Below are positions 7,749-14,458 of a DNA stretch of 15,599 bases, one piece after another (position 1 is the stretch's first letter; each line of letters opens with the position of its first letter). A model generated the notes under the pieces. It searched no databases. It saw only the letters and a program-made list of their open reading frames with translations, and was not told the origin of the DNA. This stretch comes from CAXSEF01 sp964236535 (GTDB lineage: Bacteria; Pseudomonadota; Alphaproteobacteria; Acetobacterales; Acetobacteraceae): assembly GCA_964236535.1 (NCBI GenBank), contig CAXSEF010000078.1, positions 1 to 15,599 on the forward strand, in the 5' to 3' direction. The position numbers and the translations under genes were made by a program.

Positions 7749-9191
7749 ATGAGCCTGTTCGACGGCTACGACCCCGCCCCGTTCTTCTGCGAGCTGCTGC
7801 ACCGGCGCGACACCCCGATCGCCGGCATCGACGCCGTGGCGCGCTGCCTGGCCGCCCTCCCGCTCGCCGAGCTGCGCCGCCGCGCCGCGGTCGCCGGGGA
7901 CGAGCTGTACAATCTCGGCATCACCTTCACCGTCTACTCCGACAAGGACGCGATCGACCGCATCCTGCCGTTCGACCTGATCCCGCGCGTGCTCTCCGCC
8001 AGGGAGTGGGACCAGGTCGAGCGCGGCGTGACCCAGCGCGTCACCGCCCTGAACACCTTCCTGCACGACATCTACCACGACCAGAAGATCCTCGCCGACG
8101 GCATCGTCCCGCGGGCCCTCGTGGTCGGCAACGTCAACTTCCGGCCCGAGATGATCGGCCTCGACGTGCCGCTCGGCACCTACGTCCACGTCTGCGGCAC
8201 CGACATCGTGCGCGACGAGCACGGCGCCTTCATGGTGCTGGAAGACAACGCCCGCACCCCCTCCGGCGTGTCCTACGTCATCGAGAACCGGCACATGATG
8301 CGCCGCGTGCTGCCGGAGCTGATGCAGGGCCTGCGCGTGCGCGAGGTCGAGAACTACGGCCTGAAGCTGCAGCAGGCGCTCGCCGAGTGCGCCCCCGCCG
8401 GGGTGTCCAACCCGCAGGTCGTGCTGCTGTCCCCCGGCGTCTACAACTCCGCCTACTTCGAGCACGTGTTCCTCGCCCGCGAGATGGGCGTCCCCCTGGT
8501 CGAGGGCCGCGACCTCGTGGTCGAGGACGACCGCGTGTGGATGCGCACCACCGCCGGCCTCGCCCCGGTGCACGCGATCTACCGCCGCCTCAACGACGAC
8601 TTCCTCGACCCCGACGTGTTCCGCCCCGACAGCTCGCTCGGCGTGCGCGGCCTGCTGCGCGCCTGGCGCCTGGGCCACGTCGCCATCGCCAACGCCGTCG
8701 GCACCGGCGTCGCCGACGACAAGGCGATCTACGCCTACATGCCGCGCATCATCCGCTACTACCTGGGCGAGGACGCCATCCTGCCCAACGTCGAGACCCA
8801 CATCTGCGGCGAGGACGCGGGCCTGCAGTACACCCTCGACAACCTCGACCAGCTGGTGGTCAAGCCGGTCGGCGAGTCCGGCGGCTACGGCCTGATCGTC
8901 GGCCCGCACGCGTCCGCCGGCGAGCTGTCCGAGTTCCGCGACAAGCTGCGCGCCGACCCCGCCAACTACATCAGCCAGCCGATGATCAAGCTCTCGGTCT
9001 CGCCCACCCTGGGCGAGGACGGCGTCGGCCCGCGCCACGTCGACCTGCGCCCGTTCGCGGTCACCGGCGCCAGGACCTGGGTGCTGCCGGGCGGCCTGTC
9101 CCGGGTGGCGCTGCGCCGCGGCTCGATCGTGGTCAACTCGTCGCAGGGCGGCGGCTCGAAGGACACCTGGGTGCTCGAGGGGAGCGACTGA
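7749..9191 (+). CDS. Circularly permuted type-2 ATP-grasp protein, intact (DUF404/407)
   Basis: The 480-residue cytosolic protein has the usual length of the stand-alone family, which is predicted to form amide or peptide bonds using ATP; the substrate is unknown. Visible motifs: GITFTVYSD at 57-65, VLEDNARTPSGVSYVIENR at 163-181, LLSPGVYNSAYFEHVFLAR at 226-244, LVEGRDL at 250-256, RRLNDDFLDP at 279-288, THICGEDAG at 350-358, the nucleotide-binding-lysine segment LVVKPVGESGGYG at 369-381, ISQPMIKLSVSP at 408-419, VLPGGLSR at 445-452 and QGGGSKDTWVL at 466-476. All the core motifs the family needs appear present. It lies 32 nt after the transglutaminase gene and 1 nt before the alpha-E gene, so it is almost certainly translated together with the latter. 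Confidence 0.93.
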   Translation: MSLFDGYDPAPFFCELLHRRDTPIAGIDAVARCLAALPLAELRRRAAVAGDELYNLGITFTVYSDKDAIDRILPFDLIPRVLSAREWDQVERGVTQRVTALNTFLHDIYHDQKILADGIVPRALVVGNVNFRPEMIGLDVPLGTYVHVCGTDIVRDEHGAFMVLEDNARTPSGVSYVIENRHMMRRVLPELMQGLRVREVENYGLKLQQALAECAPAGVSNPQVVLLSPGVYNSAYFEHVFLAREMGVPLVEGRDLVVEDDRVWMRTTAGLAPVHAIYRRLNDDFLDPDVFRPDSSLGVRGLLRAWRLGHVAIANAVGTGVADDKAIYAYMPRIIRYYLGEDAILPNVETHICGEDAGLQYTLDNLDQLVVKPVGESGGYGLIVGPHASAGELSEFRDKLRADPANYISQPMIKLSVSPTLGEDGVGPRHVDLRPFAVTGARTWVLPGGLSRVALRRGSIVVNSSQGGGSKDTWVLEGSD

Positions 9192-9192
9192 C

Positions 9193-10287
9193 GTGGCACG
9201 GCACAGCGACGCGGACCATCCCGGCCCCGCCGCGCCGCGCGAGCCCGACCCGCAGCGCAGCCGCACCCCGCACCTGCCGGAGGACGCCGGCCCGCCCGGC
9301 GCGCCCGGCGGCAGCTACCTGCTCTGCCGCTACGCCGAAGCCCTGTTCTGGCTGGCGCGCTACATGGAGCGCATCGAGAACCTCGCGCGCATCCTCGACG
9401 TCACCGACACCTTCACCCGCAGCGGCAGCGACAGCGGCGCCTGGCGCTCCATCGTGCAGATCAACTCCGACGAGCGGGGCTTCGACGCGAAGCACAGCGC
9501 CGCGACCGCCGCGACCGTCACCGAGTTCTACGTCCTCGACCGCTCCAACCCCAACTCCATCGCCGCCTCGATCTTCCAGGCGCGCGAGAACGCCCGCACC
9601 CTGCGCCCGCTGATCTCCACCGAGATGTGGAGCCAGATCAACGTGTTCTACAACCGCGTGCGCCAGCTCGGCCCCGACGACCTCGCCGCCTCCCGCCTGT
9701 CCGGGCTGTGCGCCTGGCTCAAGGAAGCCTGCCAGCTGCACGCCGGCATCACCGAGGGCACCTTCTTCCGCGACCAGGGCTGGGCGTTCTACTCGATCGG
9801 CAAGTACATGGAGCGCGGCGACCAGACCACCCGCCTGCTCGACATCAAGTACCACACGCTGCTGCCCAGCATCCAGGACGTCGGCTCCCCGGTCGACCTC
9901 AGCCAGTGGAACTCGGTGCTGCGCGCCGCCGCCGGCTACCACGCCTTCCGCCGGGTCTACCCCCGCGGCATCAGCGCCGGGTCCGTCGCCGGCTTCCTGC
10001 TGCTCAACCGCTCCTTCGCCCGCTCGCTGGCACTCTGCGCCTGGCTGATGCACTGGCACCTCGCCCAGCTGCGCGCCGGCTACGGCCTGCGCCGCGCCGC
10101 CGTGCCGCTCGAACGCCTCGACGGACTCCGCAGCGCGCTGCTCGAACGCGACATCGCCGAGATCATCGGCAGCGGGCTGCACGAGTTCCTCGACTGGGTG
10201 CAGCGCGACCTCTCTTTGCTCTACCAGGACATCGCGGTCTCGTTCTGGGAACAGGCCCCCCCTGAACCGGACGCGCCGCCAACCTGA
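9193..10287 (+). CDS. Alpha-E domain protein (DUF403), stand-alone
   Basis: The 364-residue protein is mostly alpha-helical. It opens its conserved domain with AEALFWLARYMERIENLAR (48-66), the hallmark of the alpha-E/DUF403 family. A second helix block, FFRDQGWAFYSIGKYMERGD, is at about 196-215, and the domain runs to about residue 355. The family has no known activity but almost always travels with circularly permuted ATP-grasp and transglutaminase-like genes. The first 40 residues form a Pro/Asp/Arg-rich, probably disordered extension that most family members seem to lack. The GTG start follows the upstream TGA by 1 nt, with GAGGGGAG about 9 nt before it, and no internal Met precedes the domain. 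It is the last gene of the operon; repeat copy C starts 73 nt after the stop. Confidence 0.9.
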   Translation: MARHSDADHPGPAAPREPDPQRSRTPHLPEDAGPPGAPGGSYLLCRYAEALFWLARYMERIENLARILDVTDTFTRSGSDSGAWRSIVQINSDERGFDAKHSAATAATVTEFYVLDRSNPNSIAASIFQARENARTLRPLISTEMWSQINVFYNRVRQLGPDDLAASRLSGLCAWLKEACQLHAGITEGTFFRDQGWAFYSIGKYMERGDQTTRLLDIKYHTLLPSIQDVGSPVDLSQWNSVLRAAAGYHAFRRVYPRGISAGSVAGFLLLNRSFARSLALCAWLMHWHLAQLRAGYGLRRAAVPLERLDGLRSALLERDIAEIIGSGLHEFLDWVQRDLSLLYQDIAVSFWEQAPPEPDAPPT

Positions 10288-10360
10288 CGCGGAGCCGCCG
10301 CTCGCGCCGTGCAAGCAAGGCCGCGCCTGCCCTTGCCCCGGCAGCTCCGTGCATCGACCG

Positions 10361-10500
10361 GCAGGCGCAGCAAGGCTGGGCTCTCCCTCCGCCCGGACCC
10401 GCCAAAGGCCTGAGGCCTCTGGAAACCCATTCCCGAAGCAAGTGAATTCCAGAGGCTCGGCCGTTGGCGAACTCCAGAGGCAGAGCCTCAGGGTGGTGTC
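10361..10500 (+). repeat. Multi-hairpin intergenic repeat, copy C (runs into assembly gap)
   Basis: Copy C has the GCAGGCGCAGCAAGGCTGGG head, then CCGCCAAAGGCCTGAGGCCTCTGG, a spacer, and degenerate forms of the last two hairpins (CCAGAGGCTCGGCCGTTGG and CCAGAGGCAGAGCCTCAGG). It follows the alpha-E gene. The copy ends against the N run, and its last 55 bases recur directly after it. Confidence 0.8.
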
Positions 10501-10600
10501 NNNNNNNNNNNNNNNNNNNNNNNNNNNNNNNNNNNNNNNNNNNNNNNNNNNNNNNNNNNNNNNNNNNNNNNNNNNNNNNNNNNNNNNNNNNNNNNNNNNN
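10501..10600. other. Assembly gap (100 N)
   Basis: Exactly 100 unknown bases, a conventional placeholder length. The 55 bases before it (10446-10500) and the 55 bases after it (10601-10655) are identical. This suggests two contigs ending on the same repeat node rather than a measured gap. No gene should be read across it. Confidence 0.98.
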
Positions 10601-10655
10601 ATTCCAGAGGCTCGGCCGTTGGCGAACTCCAGAGGCAGAGCCTCAGGGTGGTGTC
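10601..10655 (+). repeat. Duplicate of the end of repeat copy C after the gap
   Basis: Identical over 55 bases to 10446-10500. It is either the same locus represented twice because of the scaffold join, or the start of a second tandem repeat copy. Confidence 0.9.
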
Positions 10656-10815
10656 TCGATTTATGCGTCGCCTTCGATCCAACCCGGTCGTTCACGCACT
10701 CGGGCCATCTCGCGGCTGACGTCGGCTGGTCGATGGTTCAGGCGCAGCATAGGAAAGCTGCGACTGTCGAACGCATCACAGCAGGGCTTCCAGAAGTAAC
10801 GATCCATTTAGAACA

Positions 10816-10842
10816 TTGCAATCTACAGTGTAGATACTGCAA
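10816..10842. promoter_or_regulatory. Operator-like dyad centred on CTACAGTGTAG
   Basis: A perfect 7-bp inverted repeat, ATCTACA-G-TGTAGAT (10821-10835), is flanked by TTGCA (10816) and TGCAA (10838-10842), extending the symmetry with a 2-nt offset. The TACA-N-TGTA core resembles operators of BlaI/MecI/CopY-type repressors, but no such regulator is encoded in this window. The nearest downstream gene starts about 180 nt away. Confidence 0.4.
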
Positions 10843-10946
10843 ATCCGACTGAACCAGAATTTTCTGTGCGATATCGTTGTGATGCATGAGAGCTGCCGAT
10901 GACAAAGACGTGTCTGTTGTTTTTCGACAGGCGGCTTGGATATCCA

Positions 10947-10971
10947 GGAACCGTGGCCAGCTCGACGAGTT
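10947..10971 (+). promoter_or_regulatory. Candidate EcfG-type general-stress promoter for the DUF892 gene
   Basis: GGAACC at 10947-10952 is followed, 16 nt after GGAAC, by AGTT (10968-10971). This approximates the alphaproteobacterial general-stress (EcfG) pattern GGAAC-N16/17-CGTT with one mismatch in the -10. It lies about 50 nt before the DUF892 ATG, a sensible leader length, and genes of this type are often stress-induced. The match is by eye only. Confidence 0.35.
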
Positions 10972-11011
10972 CTGCCGTCCCTCTGCGGACTGCAAAATAC
11001 CCGGAAATACT

Positions 11012-11015
11012 GGAG
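11012..11015 (+). promoter_or_regulatory. Ribosome binding site that fixes the DUF892 start
   Basis: GGAG lies 7 nt before the ATG at 11023. It supports that start over an in-frame TTG at 10936, which would add 29 residues unrelated to the family. Confidence 0.65.
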
Positions 11016-11022
11016 ACCAGCC

Positions 11023-11499
11023 ATGACCAACGACAACCTGAAAAATCTCGTAGCGCAGGGCCTCTCGGCAATGCAGGCCGGAAGCGCCGTGGTCGCAAAG
11101 GCGACCGATGAGATCAGCGGCGATGCGTCGCATCCGGCACTGAAGGAGGCGCTGGAGCACGGCAACCACGCCTCGAAGCAGTGGGCGGAGCGCATCCGGC
11201 GCGCGATACAGCAGGTCGGCAGCGGCGAGGAGCAGGAAAACCTGATCCTGGAAGCACACTACGAGGTGAGCCGTAAGATTCGCCAGAAGGCGACCGACGC
11301 GACGTCCCGCGATCTGGGCATCGTCGCGAGCGGACAACTCGCACTGCACTACTGGATCGCGGCATTCGGCACGATGGCCAGCTACACGAAGCAGCTGGGG
11401 GTGGCTGATGTCGCGAGCGACATGAAGTCATGCACCGACGAGGCAAAGCAGGGCAACGAGAGGCTCACGGAAGTCGCGAATAGTTTGCTCCAGGCCTGA
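11023..11499 (+). CDS. DUF892 (YciE/YciF) ferritin-like protein with degenerate metal site
   Basis: The 158-residue product is a predicted four-helix bundle of the DUF892 family, a ferritin-like group linked to stress responses. The best match is the second half, HYWIAAFGTMASYTKQLG with a closing helix DEAKQGNERLTEVANSLL, corresponding to the family's EHYEI-(A/S)-YGTL and EEKA-D-KL helices. The Glu/His ligands normally seen at AE-Q in helix 1, H-x-x-ET in helix 2, EHYE in helix 3 and E in helix 4 are mostly replaced: MQAGSAV, HGNHASK, LHYW and DEAKQ. Diiron chemistry therefore seems unlikely; a structural or partner-binding role is inference. It stands alone, with a candidate stress promoter before it and a strong hairpin after it. 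Confidence 0.75.
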   Translation: MTNDNLKNLVAQGLSAMQAGSAVVAKATDEISGDASHPALKEALEHGNHASKQWAERIRRAIQQVGSGEEQENLILEAHYEVSRKIRQKATDATSRDLGIVASGQLALHYWIAAFGTMASYTKQLGVADVASDMKSCTDEAKQGNERLTEVANSLLQA

Positions 11500-11513
11500 A
11501 AACAGCCTCGAGA

Positions 11514-11551
11514 ACGTCCGCCTGCGCTTTCAGCAGGAACCAGGCGGACGT
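11514..11551 (+). terminator. Strong hairpin after the DUF892 gene, probable terminator
   Basis: ACGTCCGCCTG (11514-11524) and CAGGCGGACGT (11541-11551) are perfect 11-bp arms around a 16-nt loop, 15 nt after the stop codon. The sequence after it (CCTGCTTCCC) is only weakly T-rich, so it may end transcription inefficiently or protect the mRNA 3' end. Confidence 0.6.
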
Positions 11552-11792
11552 CCTGCTTCCCACCAGGGACGGATATCCGGACCGCATCACCGCCAGCCTC
11601 CGGCCTTGCCTGCCCGAGCCGTCACGCCCAGGGCCCGTCGGGCTGACCGGGACCGGGATGGTCCGGCTCCGGCCACATCGTCGGTCGGCCCCTCGCGGCC
11701 CCCGGTCGCCGCCAGCGTCCGCATCCCTGGAACCTGCGCCGCCGAGCCCCACCTGAATCGATGCGAGATTTCAGGAAAGCCGGACAGCGACG

Positions 11793-12056
11793 ATGGCGAG
11801 CGGATGGGCCCCGGACGGGGCGGTGCAGGACCAAATCGACGACACCGTCTCGGACGGCGTGACCAGGGCGCGCGCACGCATGCCGACCGGCGCGGGCGAC
11901 GCCCACTGCATGGAGTGCGGCGACGCGATCCCCGAGGCGCGCCGTCGTGCGCTCCCCGCGGTGCGGACCTGCATCGCCTGCCAGGCGGCGCGCGATCGCC
12001 AGCCGGTGAACATCGGGTTCAACCGCCGCGGCAGCAAGGACAGCCAGCTCAAGTAG
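11793..12056 (+). CDS. DksA/TraR-type C4 zinc-finger protein, YbiI-like
   Basis: The 87-residue protein opens MASGWAPDGAVQDQIDDTVS, a sequence typical of the YbiI subgroup. It carries a four-cysteine zinc finger, Cys39-x2-Cys42 and Cys60-x2-Cys63 (HCMECGDAIPEARRRALPAV followed by RTCIACQAARD). DksA/TraR relatives bind RNA polymerase, but these short YbiI-type proteins lack the long coiled coil with its acidic tip, so that action cannot be assumed. The ATG at 11793 is preceded by only a weak purine-rich SD. The gene is followed by the convergent TetR gene across a 236-nt intergenic region. Confidence 0.85.
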   Translation: MASGWAPDGAVQDQIDDTVSDGVTRARARMPTGAGDAHCMECGDAIPEARRRALPAVRTCIACQAARDRQPVNIGFNRRGSKDSQLK

Positions 12057-12292
12057 CCCTTTCCCCCCGATGCGGTTCGGCCCGCTCCGCGCCGCGGGTG
12101 ACCGCCGAGCCCTTGCACCACGCGCCGTCCGGGGTCGAGGAGCAACGAACCGGGACAGCTCCGATGACCGGGACTGGTGGTTCACCGAAAATCCGGTTTC
12201 GGGACGACATGTGGCGACGGCTGCCGTCGGCAGGCGGCACCGGCGTTCCTGCAAAGGATGCCGTGGCGCGAACCGCGGCAAGCTTCCTCGGC

Positions 12293-12859
12293 TTACTTCG
12301 CGGCGATGAGCTGCAGCATGAGGAAGGCGCCGTCGAGGACACCGGAGAACCCCTTCTCCTCACGCAGGCGGCCGCCTGCCCTGAAGTCGAGCAGGCCGTG
12401 CACAGTCGCATAGATCAGCCCGGCCAGCGTCGGCGTCGGCAGTGTCGGCAGCCCTCCCGCCCCTTGCGCCGCCCGGACAAGCTTCGCGAACGCCGCGAAT
12501 GTCTCCATGGCTACGGCTTCGAGCTGCCCGCCCCGCGACGCGATGTCGGGATCGCTGAACAGCAGCCGATAGCGCGCCGGGTAGGCCTCGCCATAGCTCA
12601 CGAACGTCGCCAGGGCCGCCTTCACCTTCTCGATCGATACCCGGTCCGACCGGTCGATCGCCGCGAAATCGGCCGTGAAGGTGCGAAAATCGCGCTCCGC
12701 CACGCGGGCAAGCAGCGCGGCGCGGTCAGTGAAGTGACGGTAGGGTGCATTGTGCGACACGCCGACCGCCTGGGCCACGGCGCGCAGCGTCACCGCAGCC
12801 TCGCCGCCTTCGTCCAGCAGCGCCGCTGCAGCCTCGATCAGCCGTTCGCCGGTTCCCAT
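12293..12859 (-). CDS. TetR/AcrR-family transcriptional regulator
   Basis: The 188-residue protein has an N-terminal TetR helix-turn-helix (LIEAAAALLDEGGEAAVTLR, then AVAQAVGVSHNAPYRHFTDR; about residues 7-46). The C-terminal ligand domain has LLFSDPD and a late GLIYATVHGLLDF helix, similar to the WHG-type C-terminal domains of this family. It is transcribed after the SDR gene with a 45-nt gap and probably shares its mRNA. Two 15-bp palindromes sit before the SDR gene, so the simplest reading is a repressor that controls the operon, itself included, in response to an unidentified small molecule handled by the dehydrogenase. Confidence 0.9.
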   Translation of the reverse strand: MGTGERLIEAAAALLDEGGEAAVTLRAVAQAVGVSHNAPYRHFTDRAALLARVAERDFRTFTADFAAIDRSDRVSIEKVKAALATFVSYGEAYPARYRLLFSDPDIASRGGQLEAVAMETFAAFAKLVRAAQGAGGLPTLPTPTLAGLIYATVHGLLDFRAGGRLREEKGFSGVLDGAFLMLQLIAAK

Positions 12860-12904
12860 GTCGTCTGGCCAGCCTCTTGTCGCCTGCGGTGTGTCACCCG
12901 GACC

Positions 12905-13888
12905 CTACCGCTGCTCAGCCTGGGCCGACAGTGCGGACCTTTCCTCCGGCAGCAGGTGGGCCAGCGTCTCGGAGTCGAGCCAGAGCCGCGCCGCCCTGGC
13001 TTCGTCGTAGGAGACCGCGGACGAGCGTTGCTCGATCAGTCGTCCATCGTTCGACTGGAGATATTTGCCGGAAGCGTTCGCGAAGGCAGGATCGGCAGCC
13101 ACCCTGGCAAGCGCCGCGCCGGAGAAGCCGACGCTTCCCTGCGTGACCCCCATCCGCCTCATGATCCCCTTCATGGCGGGCGTCCGGGCGAGCCACTGGA
13201 CAGGCTTGGGCATCGTCCTCAGCAGGCCGGTCTCCGGGATGGAGCCGGGATCGAATGCGATCGAGGCGATCGAGCTGCCAGCCCGCCGCAGCCGACGGTC
13301 CAGCTCATAGGCATGCAACATCGTGCAGAGCTTCGAGGTCGAGTAGCGGACGCCTGCGGAGAGCGGCTTCGTACCGTTCTTGCCATCGTTGGCAAGCGCG
13401 ATGGCATTTGGCTCGGCCGCCTTGCCAACCAGCCTTCCATCCGCCGTGCCGGGATCGTGCGTGCCGCTGGCGGTGAACACGATGCGGCCCTGGTCCGCGA
13501 CCTGGTCGAGCAGCAGTTCCACCAGCAGGAAATGGCCCAGATAGTTGGTGGCGAACGTCTCCTCGTAGCCGTCGGCGCTGAAGGAGATCGGCCCTCGGAA
13601 CTGTCCGCCGGCATTGCAGAGGATCGCCTGCAGAGGACCGATCTCCCCGCGCTCGAGCATGGCGCGCACCTGCGCGGCTGCTGACCTGACCGATGCCAGC
13701 GAAGACGTGTCGAGCAGCAGGGTGTCGACCTTGATGCCGTGGGTCGCCTGGAGCTGCCGCGCCACCGGCTCCATGCGTTCCATGCTCCGTCCGGCAAGAA
13801 TGAGGTTCACCCCCGGCTGACGGGTGAGCTGGCTGGAGCAGGCGAGACCGATGCCGGCATGGCCGCCCGTGATGAGAGTCGCTGCCAT
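12905..13888 (-). CDS. Short-chain dehydrogenase/reductase (SDR)
   Basis: The 327-residue NAD(P)-dependent oxidoreductase has a Rossmann nucleotide-binding motif TGGHAGIG at 7-14 and NAG at 92-94. The catalytic set is Asn115 (ATNYLGHF), Ser141 (TASGTH), Tyr182 and Lys186 (YSTSK), with DPGSIPETG at 213-221. Its length and the long segment between the Ser and Tyr resemble the retinol-dehydrogenase/protochlorophyllide-reductase-like SDRs. The substrate cannot be read from sequence. The ATG at 13888 is preceded by AGGA with 6 nt spacing. It leads the SDR-TetR operon, and its promoter region holds twin TetR-like operators. Confidence 0.9.
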   Translation of the reverse strand: MAATLITGGHAGIGLACSSQLTRQPGVNLILAGRSMERMEPVARQLQATHGIKVDTLLLDTSSLASVRSAAAQVRAMLERGEIGPLQAILCNAGGQFRGPISFSADGYEETFATNYLGHFLLVELLLDQVADQGRIVFTASGTHDPGTADGRLVGKAAEPNAIALANDGKNGTKPLSAGVRYSTSKLCTMLHAYELDRRLRRAGSSIASIAFDPGSIPETGLLRTMPKPVQWLARTPAMKGIMRRMGVTQGSVGFSGAALARVAADPAFANASGKYLQSNDGRLIEQRSSAVSYDEARAARLWLDSETLAHLLPEERSALSAQAEQR

Positions 13889-13902
13889 CGCTGATCCTGT
13901 CT

Positions 13903-13943
13903 GTTGACAACGTCAACGTAGCGGACACGTTGACGTTGTCAAC
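13903..13943. promoter_or_regulatory. Twin mirror-image palindromic operators before the SDR-TetR operon
   Basis: GTTGACAACGTCAAC (13903-13917) and GTTGACGTTGTCAAC (13929-13943) are each palindromes with 6-bp arms, and each is the reverse complement of the other. They are 11 bp apart and 26 bp centre to centre, starting 15 bp before the SDR ATG. Size, symmetry and proximity to a TetR gene suggest two TetR dimer sites on nearly opposite helix faces. TTGAC within them could also serve as a -35 element, but I see no good -10. Confidence 0.75.
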
Positions 13944-14202
13944 CTGTGGCGCAGGCTGCAAGCCGTCGGGAGGAGGCTTTCTCCCGAAGGACCCTGAAAG
14001 GAGAGGCCGGGCTTGCCGCCGCGGCAGGGTGCCCGTCGCGAGGCCTGCTTTGCCGAGCCCGTTCCCGGATCGATCTTCTCGGAATGACGCGTCCTGCATC
14101 GGAAGGCGGGAATTTCCCCTCTCGCCCGCTGATCGCTCGACGACCGCGCTGGGGGCGAAAGCTGCCGTCGCAGGCGGTGGCGGGAAACCAGATGCGGGCT
14201 AC
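13944..14202. other. Intergenic region, no gene recognised
   Basis: About 260 bases between the operators and repeat copy D, part of a 570-base gene-free interval (13889-14458). Small open frames on both strands have no motif support. Confidence 0.5.
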
Positions 14203-14314
14203 CCCAGACCCGCCAAAGACCTGAGGCCTCTGAAAACCCTCCCTCAAGCAAACGGATTCCAAAGGCTCAGCCTTTGGCGGAGTCCAGAGGCAGAGCCTCT
14301 GGCCTTGCCTGCCT
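14203..14314 (+). repeat. Multi-hairpin intergenic repeat, copy D
   Basis: Copy D shows the two terminal hairpins in perfect form: CCAAAGGCTCAGCCTTTGG (14259-14277) and CCAGAGGCAGAGCCTCTGG (14284-14302), followed by the CCTTGCCTGCCT tail. The first hairpin pair is degenerate (CCAAAGACCTGAGGCCTCTG) and the head is missing. It lies downstream of the second transglutaminase gene and upstream of the SDR operon. Confidence 0.85.
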
Positions 14315-14458
14315 CGCCGGTCGCGAAGGCCGGTCGGTACTACATAGGGTCTCCGTGCCCCGGCGCCTCGGACCCTGCCCCGCCAGACCCACCCGCCACA
14401 CCCGGCCAGTCCCGGCGCCCCACGACGACCGGCGCATCCGCCGGGTCCCTCGTGTGGC

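Larger units (their letters stand above)
10656..11022. other. Intergenic region upstream of the DUF892 gene
   Basis: About 370 bases of lower GC with no recognisable gene. Short open frames cross it, including one from 10899 that overlaps the DUF892 gene, but none has motif support. It holds the ATCTACA-G-TGTAGAT dyad at 10816-10842 and a candidate stress-sigma promoter at 10947-10971, listed separately. Confidence 0.5.

Noticed and set aside
7626..9266. Long minus-strand frame opposite the intact ATP-grasp gene
   Set aside because: Shadow of a strongly supported gene; the protein is Val/Gly/Asp/His-rich without domains.
10349..10852. Frames reading through the N run
   Set aside because: They exist only because N codons are not stops; the flanks are repeat DNA.
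10902..10926. Imperfect hairpin followed by TTTTT, resembling a Rho-independent terminator
   Set aside because: The stem is short, AT-rich and bulged with a tiny loop, and no gene ends before it.
10899..11111. 70-codon frame starting ATG at 10899
   Set aside because: It overlaps the DUF892 gene in another frame, has no SD and has no recognisable similarity.
12185..12202. CCGAAA-ATCCGG-TTTCGG hairpin between the convergent zinc-finger and TetR genes
   Set aside because: Only a 6-bp stem with no T tract on either strand; not enough for a bidirectional terminator call.
11606..13684. 692-codon plus-strand frame across the zinc-finger, TetR and SDR genes
   Set aside because: It runs antisense to two well-supported genes and through the zinc-finger gene in another frame, and has no recognisable domain.
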